A stretch of DNA of 11,377 bases from an uncultured Asticcacaulis sp. (lineage in GTDB: Bacteria > Pseudomonadota > Alphaproteobacteria > Caulobacterales > Caulobacteraceae), in contig CAMLLA010000101.1 in the NCBI GenBank assembly GCA_946480525.1, forward strand, positions 1 through 11,377, in the 5' to 3' direction. Positions 1 through 6,883 of the stretch are shown here, one piece after another. Numbering within the stretch: the first letter of the stretch is position 1; each line of letters opens with the position of its first letter. Made by a program: the position numbers and the translations under genes. The notes under the pieces are model-generated. The model did no database searches. It saw nothing but the letters and a program-made list of their open reading frames with translations, and had not been told where the DNA came from.

Positions 1-265
1 TGGCGTTGAGGCACAGCACCGGCCACAGCGTCAGCAGGAACAGGATCATGTGGATGAGGGCGACATCACCCGGCAATTCGTCGCCGCGCGCGATCAGTAT
101 GTCGAGAAAGACCGGCGACAGAGTCCAGAAGCCGAAGACGTAGTGCTGGATGGCCAGCACCGCCAGATTGACCAGGATCGACCATAGCCAGTAGTCGCTC
201 CGGCCAATACGGCCATCGGCGCTGAAAAGCATATTGAGCAGTCCGCTGGACACCGAACGAAACAT
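1..265 (-). CDS. DUF805 membrane protein, N-terminal part (cut by window edge)
   Basis: Reading the minus strand from an ATG at 265 gives 88 open codons to the window edge, so the C-terminus is missing. The protein starts MFRSVSSGLLNMLFSADGRI and continues GRSDYWLWSILVN. This is the characteristic DUF805 opening: an amphipathic start, F-x-x-x-GRIxR-x-x-YW, then a first membrane helix. A second hydrophobic segment (HMILFLLTLWPVLCLNA) follows. An AGAGAGG Shine-Dalgarno lies about 9 bases upstream. DUF805 proteins are small inner-membrane proteins of unknown function. The gene lies downstream of two other DUF805 genes on the same strand but is separated from them by a terminator-like hairpin, so it probably has its own promoter. 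I see no signature beyond the family. Confidence 0.82.
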   Translation of the reverse strand, partial: MFRSVSSGLLNMLFSADGRIGRSDYWLWSILVNLAVLAIQHYVFGFWTLSPVFLDILIARGDELPGDVALIHMILFLLTLWPVLCLNA

Positions 266-343
266 GGCAAGGCCCTCTCTCGCATTTCCCGAGGATAGGC
301 GTCTTGCCGGGTAAAATTGCGATAGGAAAACCTAAGGATCAAA

Positions 344-371
344 GTGATGGCGGCGTTAGAGCCGCCATCAC
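344..371 (-). terminator. Stem-loop terminator after the intact DUF805 gene
   Basis: A perfect 11-bp inverted repeat, GTGATGGCGGC (344-354) and GCCGCCATCAC (361-371), encloses a 6-base loop. On the minus strand it starts 7 bases after the DUF805 stop codon and is followed by TTTGATCCTTAGGTTTTCC. The stem is strong and GC-rich but the T-tract is short, so termination may be partial. It separates the 1213-379 pair from the DUF805 gene starting at 265. Confidence 0.68.
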
Positions 372-378
372 GCCGACG

Positions 379-783
379 TCAGAACACCTTCTCGGCGGCA
401 CCGATGCCCTTTGGCGACGGGCCAAACTTGTTTGGGCCCTGTGTGCCATCCAGGAAGCCGCATTCGATCAACTGCCAGATTGGACCGACCAGCGGAATAA
501 GAACAATGAGCGCCCACCAGCCTGACTTGTCGCGGTCATGCCAGCGCTTGACCAGCAACGCCAGGCTGACCCACATTATAGGAATGAGGGACAGGACATA
601 AACGATCCAGAAGATAGCGGGGACGGTTCCCTGCTCGAAAGCCCGCATATTCGCCGCGGCAACAATACCTATGACCGTCCCGAAAATGACGGAAAAGGCC
701 AGGCCGGCGACAATGGCCGTCAACCAGTACTGGCTTCTGCGGATACGTCCATTGAAACTGAACAACAAATCTTTGAGCGGCAT
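379..783 (-). CDS. DUF805 family inner-membrane protein (intact)
   Basis: This is a complete 134-residue DUF805 protein, a small polytopic membrane protein family of unknown biochemical role. Residues 1-18 (FSFNGRIRRSQYW motif region) form the conserved N-terminus. Hydrophobic segments lie near 19-44, 56-78 and 89-110. The family's central motif appears as KRWHDRDKSGWW (79-90). The C-terminus carries ECGFLDGTQGPNKFG and SPKGIG. The ATG at 783 is preceded by a strong GGGGGA Shine-Dalgarno. The gene begins 29 bases after the frameshifted DUF805 copy on the same strand, so the two were probably co-transcribed. Over the central motif they are about 90% identical in DNA (515-564 versus 949-998, 5 mismatches in 50), which points to a tandem duplication. 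Family assignment is firm; function is not known. Confidence 0.9.
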   Translation of the reverse strand: MPLKDLLFSFNGRIRRSQYWLTAIVAGLAFSVIFGTVIGIVAAANMRAFEQGTVPAIFWIVYVLSLIPIMWVSLALLVKRWHDRDKSGWWALIVLIPLVGPIWQLIECGFLDGTQGPNKFGPSPKGIGAAEKVF

Positions 784-812
784 GGAAATTTCCCCCTTTT
801 AAGTTACATCTT

Positions 813-1213
813 TTAGAAGGCCCCGGCAGGTGCGCCGATTCCCTTGGGCGACAGGCCATACTTGTTCGATCCGCGCGTTCCGTCAAGGAAACCGCACTCG
901 ATAAGGATCCAAAGGCCGCCGATCAGGGGAATAAGGCCGATCAGCATCCACCAGCCCGACTTGTCGCGGTCGTGCCAGCGTTTGACCAGCACGGCCAGCT
1001 TCATCCAGATGGCGACCAGCGCAAAGACGTCGATGATCGGATTGGTGATCACGCCCGTCCACATCGCGAACGGCCCGTAATTTGTCTCGCCGTGGGTCAC
1101 GTGGATATTGCCGAACTGCCAGAACAGTCCGCCGTAGACAAAGGGAAAAACAACCAGACGTGCAAGCGGCGCACACGGCCCTCAAAGCCGAACAGGATCT
1201 GTACCAATGACAT
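813..1213 (-). pseudogene. DUF805 gene split by a frameshift
   Basis: An ATG at 1213, with an AAAGGA Shine-Dalgarno, begins MSLVQILFGFEGRVRRLHVW, a normal DUF805 N-terminus. That frame leaves homology after about residue 24 and stops at a TGA near 1102. The downstream half continues in another frame as FVYGGLFWQFGNIHVTHGET and on to KRWHDRDKSGWWMLIG, ECGFLDGTRGSNKYG and SPKGIG, ending at 813. The switch falls in the TTTTTCCC run (minus strand of about 1143-1150), where one base appears to be missing. Joined, the product would be about 133 residues, the same as its intact neighbour. It could be a recent pseudogene, a homopolymer sequencing error or, less likely, programmed frameshifting. Codon quality on both sides is good, so the event is recent or artefactual. 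Confidence 0.8.
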
Positions 1214-1379
1214 GATCGTGTCCTTTCCAGGTTTCGACGGATATGAATATAGCGAGAGTCCAGGCGCGACATACTGAATTCGGATTTAGTTTATGACGGC
1301 TTCGCAATCCACCGGCGACGGATAGCACCTGACGCCGCGTTCAGTAACCGGGACGGGGCCAGCGCAGAGGACGGGACAC

Positions 1380-2258
1380 ATGACATCTGAAAACAGGAAT
1401 AGGCCGGAAATCACCCAGGCAATGATTGACGCCTATGACGATTTCACCCACCGCACCCTGGACCGGCGCGGCTTCATGGAAAAGCTCTCGGTCCTGGCCG
1501 GATCGTCAGCGGCTGCGGCGGTCATCGCGCCCATGCTGGCCGCCAGTCCCGCCCGGGCGTCTGTCGTCGCCGATACCGACGATCGCCTGACCGCCCAGAC
1601 CGTCAGCTATGACGCCATGAAAGGCTATGCCGTGCGGCCAAAGTCTCCGGCGGCTGCATTGCCCGGCGTGATCATTATTCATGAGAACCGCGGACTCAAT
1701 GAACACACGCGCGACGTGGCGCGGCGCATGGCGCTGGAAGGCTTCGTCGCCCTGGCACCGGATTTCCTGACGCCATCCGGAGGCACGCCCGCCAATGAGG
1801 ACCAGGCGCGCGAACTGATCGGCAAGCTTGACCCGGCAGCAACACTGGCCAATGCCCAGGCCAGCGTCGATTACCTGCTGGCGCGCAACGACACGATGAA
1901 AGCGGTCGGTGCGGTGGGCTTTTGCTGGGGTGGCGGGCTGGTCAACCGGCTGGCGACGAAGTCCGCGAACCTGAAAGCCGGCGTGGCCTATTATGGATCC
2001 CAGGCTCCGGCCGCCGACGTGCCCGGCATCAAGGCAGCGCTGCTGCTGCATTACGCCGGCCAGGATGAGCGCATCAATGCCGGCATCGAGGCTTACCGCA
2101 GCGCTTTAACCGCCGCCGGCAAGACCTTCGAAATACACGTTTATGACGGGGTTCAGCATGCTTTCAACAACGACACATCCGAGGCACGCTACAACAAGGC
2201 GGCGGCGGACCTGGCCTGGGGCCGAACCGTGGCGTGGTTGAAAAAGTATCTGGTTTAA
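1380..2258 (+). CDS. Tat-exported dienelactone hydrolase family protein (YghX-like)
   Basis: This 292-residue alpha/beta hydrolase of the dienelactone hydrolase family probably cleaves ester or lactone bonds; the substrate is unknown. The catalytic triad is visible as Cys182 in GFCWGGG, Asp229 in AGQDER and His260 in VQHAFNN. Glu102 in HENRG matches the family's conserved Glu near the nucleophile. A 28-residue leader precedes a twin-arginine motif, LDRRGFMEKL (27-36), followed by an Ala-rich hydrophobic stretch and a likely cleavage after ASPARA (about residue 60), so periplasmic export by Tat is predicted. A leader of the form IDAYDDFTH before the RR is also seen in E. coli YghX-type proteins. 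AGAGGA lies 8-13 bases upstream of the ATG. The gene stands alone, divergent from the DUF805 cluster and convergent with the metG operon. Confidence 0.92.
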   Translation: MTSENRNRPEITQAMIDAYDDFTHRTLDRRGFMEKLSVLAGSSAAAAVIAPMLAASPARASVVADTDDRLTAQTVSYDAMKGYAVRPKSPAAALPGVIIIHENRGLNEHTRDVARRMALEGFVALAPDFLTPSGGTPANEDQARELIGKLDPAATLANAQASVDYLLARNDTMKAVGAVGFCWGGGLVNRLATKSANLKAGVAYYGSQAPAADVPGIKAALLLHYAGQDERINAGIEAYRSALTAAGKTFEIHVYDGVQHAFNNDTSEARYNKAAADLAWGRTVAWLKKYLV

Positions 2259-2267
2259 GTTTCTACG

Positions 2268-2359
2268 GAAAAAGAAGACACCACGAACCACACGAACAGC
2301 CACAAACGTGCTCCGATGTTCGTGTCTGTTCGTGTGGTTCGTGGTCAATCTTCCTTTTC
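2268..2359. repeat. Long hairpin of phased CACGAAC heptamers, probable bidirectional terminator
   Basis: A perfect 20-bp inverted repeat (2280-2299 with 2326-2345) continues inward for 8 more positions with two mismatches (2300-2307 with 2318-2325) to a 10-base loop. After a small internal loop it continues outward for another 10 of 11 pairs (2268-2278 with 2349-2359). The left arm holds CACGAAC at 2282 and 2291 and CACAAAC at 2301. The right arm holds the complement GTTCGTG at 2318, 2328 and 2337, so six units sit 9-10 bases apart. The element separates the convergent hydrolase and DUF6624-like genes, abuts the latter's stop codon and uses its last four codons. T-rich tails in both directions suit a bidirectional terminator. 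The repeated heptamer also suits a REP-like dispersed element or a protein-binding array. Confidence 0.8.
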
Positions 2360-2899
2360 TTTAGCGTTCCATCGCCGGATCGCCGCCTTTAGCCAATCCG
2401 GTGCGCCGTCCATGTCGGGTTGGGGGCCGGTCATCGCTGCCGCCCGCGCCTGCATCTCCGCCAGGACCGGAACGGCGTTGGCTATGCGTTCGTCGTCGGT
2501 CGTGGCCGGATCGACGTCCCAAAGGCGGTAGCCGATTCCATCGGGCACGATATTGGTGCCGTACTTTTGCGGCTTGCCGGCATACATCAATGATCGATCA
2601 AGCGCCGCCGCCGCCAGCCAGCGCGCCTTTTCGTGCCCCAGGTCGCGGGCTATGGCCGCCAACTGGTGGCCGAGGAAGGCGTCGCCGCTGAGGTCACCAT
2701 GGTTGAGCACCCATGCCGCGGCATAGAGCGCGTCGACGTCTTGTGGCCATCCATCATTGATCAGGGCCTTCACGCGGTCGCGGCGGGCCTTGTCGCGCCG
2801 GCGCAGGCGGTCGTAACCTTCAGTGCCCGCCAATAGGTCACGGTTTTCAGCGCGGTCGTCGAAGAAGAGGCTCAGGAGTTCGTGATCAGTCGTATCCAT
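2345..2899 (-). CDS. DUF6624-like protein of unknown function
   Basis: This 184-residue soluble, charged protein has no signal peptide or membrane helix. Residues 35-60 are a basic helical stretch with GWPQDVDALYAAAWVLNHGD just after it. Next comes an alpha-helical block, then DRSLMYAGKPQKYGTN (101-116) and DPATTDDERIANAVPVLAEM (130-149). The order His in a helix, then DR-x-L-x-x-x-GKPQ-x-YGT, then an acidic DDERR-like segment leading to the C-terminus, resembles DUF6624; I assign this from memory of the motif, so treat it as a likeness. The ATG at 2899 was chosen because homology-like sequence begins there and longer upstream frames overlap the preceding gene. Its SD is weak. It follows the DUF805 gene by 19 bases as the last gene of the metG operon. 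Confidence 0.72.
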   Translation of the reverse strand: MDTTDHELLSLFFDDRAENRDLLAGTEGYDRLRRRDKARRDRVKALINDGWPQDVDALYAAAWVLNHGDLSGDAFLGHQLAAIARDLGHEKARWLAAAALDRSLMYAGKPQKYGTNIVPDGIGYRLWDVDPATTDDERIANAVPVLAEMQARAAAMTGPQPDMDGAPDWLKAAIRRWNAKEKED

Positions 2900-2918
2900 T
2901 TGAGCGCCCGTTGTCGTC

Positions 2919-3323
2919 CTACTCGAACACTTTTTCAGGATCCCCGACGCCCTTTGGCGATGGCCCATACCGGTTGGGGCCGGGCGTGCCGTCGCGGAGG
3001 CCGCATTCAAAAAACGTCCATACCCAGCCCAGTACGGGCACCAGGTTGATACGCCACCAGCGGTACGACCGCCCGACATCGTGCAGGCGCTTGATATTCA
3101 GCGCCGTGCCGATCCACAGGAACGGAAACACCGCTGCGATGATCGTCAGATTGTGAAACCACTGAACGCCCATGCCCGATCCGTCCAGCGCCGTATCGAC
3201 GACAAAGCGTGTCACGACAGCGCACATAATGCAAAATCCGATAAGATTCACAACCGACCACAGCCAGAAATCCCGGCGGCGGATACGGCCTGATAAGCCG
3301 AACAGCATTTGCCAGATCGGCAT
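2919..3323 (-). CDS. DUF805 membrane protein, translationally coupled to metG
   Basis: This 134-residue DUF805 protein begins [20 protein letters not shown]. It has hydrophobic segments near 19-42, 56-77 and 91-107, the motif KRLHDVGRSYRWW (78-90), and the C-terminal ECGLRDGTPGPNRYG and SPKGVG. The usual SGWW of the family is replaced by SYRWW here. Its ATG at 3323 shares a base with the metG stop (TGATG), so ribosomes ending metG can restart directly; this decides the start over a GTG/ATG further upstream in the metG region. It is more diverged from the 379-1213 pair than those two are from each other. Function is unknown. Linkage to metG may simply reflect operon growth. Confidence 0.88.
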   Translation of the reverse strand: MPIWQMLFGLSGRIRRRDFWLWSVVNLIGFCIMCAVVTRFVVDTALDGSGMGVQWFHNLTIIAAVFPFLWIGTALNIKRLHDVGRSYRWWRINLVPVLGWVWTFFECGLRDGTPGPNRYGPSPKGVGDPEKVFE

Positions 3324-5038
3324 CAGCCCTCGCTGCCACCGAAGCGCTCGGTCCATTCGGCGACCTGCGTGTCCTCGATCTTGCGGAACAGCACCTCACC
3401 GGCCGCGACGACCGTACCCGGCTTAAGCTGCGTCAATTCCGCCTTGGCGTCTGTCGACGGCCATTCGATCGGCAAGGTCGCCCCCACAGTCGCCGCGATC
3501 TTCTCAGCCGCGAACGGAATCAATGGTTGCGCCAGCACGGCATAGAGCCGGACGAGGTTGAGGCCGTGGCGCACGATCACCCCTGCCCGCTCAGCATCCG
3601 TCTTCAGCGCTGTCCACGGCGCGGCTTCCTGAAGATACTCGTTGCCCAGCACCCAGATGCGGCGGACGGCCTGCGCGGCCTTGCGCATCTCCATCTCCTC
3701 GAAGGCCTGCGTGGCTTCTTCGAGCAATGTTGACAGGTCGGCATAGAGCTTCTCTTCCAGCGGCCCAGCCTCGCCGCCTTCCGGCACCACGCCGCCCATC
3801 TTGCCTTCGCAGAACTTGGTGATGCGGTTGACGAAGTTGCCCAGAACGTCGTTCAGGTCCTTGTTGATCGTCGCCTGGAACTGCTCCCAGGTAAACGAGC
3901 TGTCGGAGCTTTCCGGCGAATTGGCGATCAGGTACCAGCGCCAGTAATCCGCCGGCAAGAGCTCAAGCGCCTGATCCATGAAGACGCCGCGGTTCATCGA
4001 GGTCGAGAACTTGCCGCCGTACCAGTTGAGCCAGTTGAAGGCCTTCAGCGTGTCGACCATCTTCCACGGTTCACCGGACCCGATGATCGTTGCCGGGAAG
4101 CTCACCGTGTGGAAGGCGACATTGTCCTTGCCCATGAATTCGACATAGCGGACGTCGTCGGCGCCCTGATCCAGCCGCCACCAGCGCTTCCAGCCGTCGG
4201 GGTTATTTTGCGCGTCGAACATCTCGCGCGTGGCGCCGATGTATTCGATCGGCGCGTCGAACCAGACGTAGAAGACCTTGTCCTCGAAACCCGGACGCGC
4301 CACGCTGTCCTTGCCTACGGGAACGCCCCACTTCAGGTCGCGCGTGATGCCGCGATCGATGAGGCCTTCTTCCAGGTGCTTGTTAGCGATGGCCTTGGCC
4401 AGATGCGGCCAGTTGTCGTGGCTGCCGATCCATTCGCGCAGCTGCGGCTCGACCTTGGTTTGCAGCAAATACAGATGCTTGGTGTCGCGAACTTCGATAT
4501 TGCGTGAACCGGAAACGGCCGAATACGGGTCCTTCAGGTCGGTTGGATCCAGCAGCCGGCCGCAGTTGTCGCACTGGTCGCCGCGCGCCTTCTCAAAGCC
4601 GCAATGCGGACAGGTGCCTTCGACATAGCGGTCGGGCAGGAAGCGGCCATCGTCGATGGAATAGACCATCTTGTCGGTGCGCTCCTCGATCAGGCCGTTT
4701 TTATCGAGCGCCTCGCAGAACATCTGGGTCAGTTCGCGGTTCTGCGGCGACGACGAGCGGCCGAACCAGTCGTAGCTTAGGCCGAATTGCTCGCCGGCAT
4801 TTTTCTGGATGAGATGCTGCTCATCGCAATAGGTGCGCACGTCCTGGCCGGCCTTGGCGGCGGCCAGCTCTGCGGGCGTGCCGTGCTCGTCGGTGGCGCA
4901 GATATAGAGGACGTCGTGGCCCCTCGCCCGCATGAACCGCGCATAGACGTCGGCGGGCAGCATGGACCCGGCCAGATTGCCGAGGTGCTTGATACCGTTG
5001 ATGTACGGAAGCGCGGAGGTGATGAGGATGCGGGACAT
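3323..5038 (-). CDS. metG: Methionyl-tRNA synthetase
   Basis: MetRS attaches methionine to tRNA(Met) in the cytoplasm, using ATP. The 571-residue product shows the class I signature as [11 protein letters not shown] (11-21), where HLGN is the HIGH box. It also has ATDEHGTP (48-55), a zinc knuckle with Cys143, Cys146, Cys156 and Cys159, the [10 protein letters not shown] region (259-268), the [10 protein letters not shown] segment (307-316), and KFSTS (343-347) as the KMSKS loop. The C-terminal anticodon-binding helical domain follows, ending with a short tail. There is no EMAP/Trbp111-like C-terminal dimerisation domain, which fits the short bacterial form. The start at 5038 ([12 protein letters not shown]) matches the family N-terminus; an in-frame extension to 5158 has no homology. 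The gene diverges from tRNA-Thr and its stop overlaps the next start by one base. Confidence 0.97.
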   Translation of the reverse strand: MSRILITSALPYINGIKHLGNLAGSMLPADVYARFMRARGHDVLYICATDEHGTPAELAAAKAGQDVRTYCDEQHLIQKNAGEQFGLSYDWFGRSSSPQNRELTQMFCEALDKNGLIEERTDKMVYSIDDGRFLPDRYVEGTCPHCGFEKARGDQCDNCGRLLDPTDLKDPYSAVSGSRNIEVRDTKHLYLLQTKVEPQLREWIGSHDNWPHLAKAIANKHLEEGLIDRGITRDLKWGVPVGKDSVARPGFEDKVFYVWFDAPIEYIGATREMFDAQNNPDGWKRWWRLDQGADDVRYVEFMGKDNVAFHTVSFPATIIGSGEPWKMVDTLKAFNWLNWYGGKFSTSMNRGVFMDQALELLPADYWRWYLIANSPESSDSSFTWEQFQATINKDLNDVLGNFVNRITKFCEGKMGGVVPEGGEAGPLEEKLYADLSTLLEEATQAFEEMEMRKAAQAVRRIWVLGNEYLQEAAPWTALKTDAERAGVIVRHGLNLVRLYAVLAQPLIPFAAEKIAATVGATLPIEWPSTDAKAELTQLKPGTVVAAGEVLFRKIEDTQVAEWTERFGGSEG

Positions 5039-5132
5039 GGGTGGTGCTCTACCAGGATCGTGCGGGAGTCGGTCGCAGACCTGTATTTTCTCGGCTTCTG
5101 CACAGCAAGCTTTATTTCGTTTGAAATTGCTC

Positions 5133-5161
5133 TGGACAAGGCGATTTGGTCTCGGCATAAG
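5133..5161 (+). promoter_or_regulatory. Probable sigma-70 promoter of tRNA-Thr
   Basis: TGGACA (5133-5138, 5 of 6 to TTGACA) is followed after exactly 17 bases by CATAAG (5156-5161, 4 of 6 to TATAAT). The predicted start near 5168 would leave a leader of about 33 bases before the tRNA at 5201. It was identified by eye only. Confidence 0.5.
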
Positions 5162-5200
5162 GCGCGCCTTGCCCGCCGCTTTGTCGGCAGGATTGGTTTG

Positions 5201-5276
5201 GCCGGCTTAGCTCAGTTGGTAGAGCAGTTGTTTTGTAAACATCAGGTCACGGGTTCGAATCCTGTAGCCGGCACCA
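5201..5276 (+). tRNA. tRNA-Thr (anticodon UGU), CCA encoded
   Basis: The 76-base cloverleaf folds directly. The acceptor stem pairs GCCGGCT (5201-5207) with AGCCGGC (5266-5272). The D-stem is GCTC/GAGC with loop AGTTGGTA. The anticodon loop TTTGTAA (5232-5238) gives anticodon TGT. The T-arm is ACGGG-TTCGAAT-CCTGT, the discriminator base is A (5273) and CCA is encoded at 5274-5276. Anticodon UGU reads ACA, and probably other ACN codons, for threonine. In the anticodon stem GTTGT/ACATC, positions 28 and 42 form a U-U mismatch; the other four pairs are canonical. The gene is transcribed away from metG. Confidence 0.95.
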
Positions 5277-5351
5277 TAAATTCATCAAACACCTGAATTC
5301 AGTCGAGACGCACGAACGGCCCCACTTGACACAACCGCCGCAACATACGAA

Positions 5352-5374
5352 GGTCTCCGTAGATCGTGGAGACC
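5352..5374 (+). promoter_or_regulatory. Inverted repeat covering the Shine-Dalgarno of the serine hydrolase
   Basis: GGTCTCC (5352-5358) and GGAGACC (5368-5374) form a perfect 7-bp stem. Two further G-U wobble pairs leave a 5-base loop. The right arm contains GGAG (5368-5371), the best Shine-Dalgarno for the ATG at 5378. If folded in mRNA, the hairpin would hide the ribosome site; alternatively it is a DNA operator. A TTGACA lies at 5326-5331 but I see no convincing -10 at 16-18 bases. Confidence 0.5.
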
Positions 5375-5377
5375 AGC

Positions 5378-6883
5378 ATGTCGCAACTGTCACGGCGTAG
5401 TTTTATCGGCTGTATCGGCGCCGCCGGTCTGGTTCCAAACCTGGCGCGGGCCAATCCCGCAGCGGCGCTGGAAGGCACTCTGGCCGAGTTGTTGTTAAAT
5501 AATGGCAAGACTCTGAAGGTTACGCTATCGGAGGCCTTGAAGGCGTCCGCCATTCCTGCCCTCAGTATCGCCGCCATATCGGGCTATCAAATCGACTGGG
5601 CGCAGGCCTATGGCGTCACCGGCGTGGGCGAAAGCGCCAGAGCGACGACAAACACCCTGTTCCAGGCGGCGTCGATTTCCAAGCCGGTCGCGGCCACCGG
5701 GGCGCTGTTTCAGGTTCAACGCGGGCGGCTGGACCTCGACGGCAATGTCAATGACCGGCTGAAAAGCTGGAAGGTACCGGACAATAACTTCACCGCGACC
5801 GAAAAGGTCACCTTGCGCCGGCTAATCTCCCATACGGCAGGTCTGAACGTGCACGGCTTTCCTGGATATACCGTCGATGCATTGCGCCCGACAGTGCCGC
5901 AGATCCTCGACGGGATAGCCCCCGCCAACACAGATCCGGTGCGCGTCGTCTTCACGCCCGGCAGCCGCCAGCAATATTCCGGCGGCGGAATCACGGTCGA
6001 ACAGTTGCTGATGACCGACGTTACCGGCGCCGCCTTCGCCGCGCTCATGCAGGAAACGGTGCTGGGGCCGCTCGGCATGACCGCCTCGACCTATGAACAG
6101 CCCCTGCCGGCCGCGCGTGTCGCGCTGGCCGCCGCCGGGACACGGCGGGACGGCAAGATGGTCGGCGGGCGGTTTCACATTTATCCGGAAATGGCGGCAG
6201 CCGGGCTGTGGACTACGCCGTCCGACCTTGCCCGCTTCGCCATCGCCACGGCCAGGGCGCGTCTCGGGCAGGCCAACCCCGTCCTGTCGAAGGCGACCAT
6301 GGCCGAGATGTTCCGTCCCGTGCCCAATGGCGACATCCTGGGCTTTTTCAGCAATCCCAAAAATCCCGGCAGCTTCGAGCACAGCGGCTCCAATGCCGGC
6401 TTTCGGTCGCTGCTGATCATGAACGGCGACACCGGCGACGGCGTGGCGGTGATGACCAATTCCGACAACGGCGCCCTGACGCAAGACCTGGTCATGCGCC
6501 GTATCGGCCAGCTTTATAACTGGAAGCACGACTTCGGCGGCCCGGCGCGCGCCATCCCCTTGGTTGCGGTCATGTTCGGCGTCGACCTGGCGCTCAGCCA
6601 CTTCGAAGCGGTGCGCGCCACGGCCTTCGAATACGATCTCGACATGGCCGGCGACGCCATGATGACTGCCGGCCGCGTCGAGGACGCCATCCGCCTGCTC
6701 CGCCGCAACGTCGAGGTCTATCCGCAGTCCGCCAGCACCTATGACAGCCTAGCCCAGGCTTATGAGGCGGCGGGCGACAAGACGCAGGCCGTCGCCAACT
6801 ATCGCCTGTCGCTGGAGCGGGACCCGAACAACGACCATGCGAAGGACCGCCTCAATGTTCTGGGAGCCAGCGAAAAACGCTGA
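5378..6883 (+). CDS. Tat-exported beta-lactamase-fold serine hydrolase with C-terminal TPRs
   Basis: This 501-residue protein is a class C beta-lactamase/esterase-type serine hydrolase. A Tat signal, SRRSFIG (5-11), with a hydrophobic stretch and cleavage probably near ARA (23-25), predicts periplasmic location. The catalytic SxxK is S99-I-S-K102, within FQAASISKP. LISHTAGL (149-156) is a typical family segment, YSG (200-202) stands for the YxN tyrosine motif, and HSG (335-337) replaces KTG. From about 415 to 490 there are two TPR-like helical pairs, with AGRVEDAIRLLRRNVEVYPQ (431-450) and AGDKTQAVANYRLSLERDP (465-483). Such enzymes are often esterases or peptidases rather than drug-inactivating lactamases, so the substrate is open. 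The ATG at 5378 is chosen over an in-frame GTG at 5366 because GGAG lies 6 bases upstream and the Tat motif then starts at residue 5. Confidence 0.9.
   Translation: MSQLSRRSFIGCIGAAGLVPNLARANPAAALEGTLAELLLNNGKTLKVTLSEALKASAIPALSIAAISGYQIDWAQAYGVTGVGESARATTNTLFQAASISKPVAATGALFQVQRGRLDLDGNVNDRLKSWKVPDNNFTATEKVTLRRLISHTAGLNVHGFPGYTVDALRPTVPQILDGIAPANTDPVRVVFTPGSRQQYSGGGITVEQLLMTDVTGAAFAALMQETVLGPLGMTASTYEQPLPAARVALAAAGTRRDGKMVGGRFHIYPEMAAAGLWTTPSDLARFAIATARARLGQANPVLSKATMAEMFRPVPNGDILGFFSNPKNPGSFEHSGSNAGFRSLLIMNGDTGDGVAVMTNSDNGALTQDLVMRRIGQLYNWKHDFGGPARAIPLVAVMFGVDLALSHFEAVRATAFEYDLDMAGDAMMTAGRVEDAIRLLRRNVEVYPQSASTYDSLAQAYEAAGDKTQAVANYRLSLERDPNNDHAKDRLNVLGASEKR

Noticed and set aside
883..1272. 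A 129-residue minus-strand frame overlapping the broken DUF805 gene
   Set aside because: Arg/Ser/Asp-rich composition typical of a shadow frame. The DUF805 motifs are in the other two frames.
2280..2345. Heptamer repeats as a CRISPR array
   Set aside because: Units are 7 bases with 2-3 base gaps in an inverted arrangement. There are no spacers of CRISPR size and no cas genes.
5039..5158. In-frame 40-residue N-terminal extension of metG
   Set aside because: MetRS family N-termini begin at [12 protein letters not shown]. The extension overlaps the region carrying the tRNA promoter and has no homology-like sequence.
5311..5317. A further CACGAAC before the serine hydrolase
   Set aside because: It is a single isolated copy without a partner or phasing, expected by chance.
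5366..5377. GTG start for the serine hydrolase at 5366
   Set aside because: There is no SD at the right distance. The ATG at 5378 has GGAG six bases upstream and places the Tat RR correctly.
5822..6601. A 259-residue open frame antisense to the serine hydrolase
   Set aside because: It has no recognisable domain, no SD and mirrors third-position GC of the sense gene.
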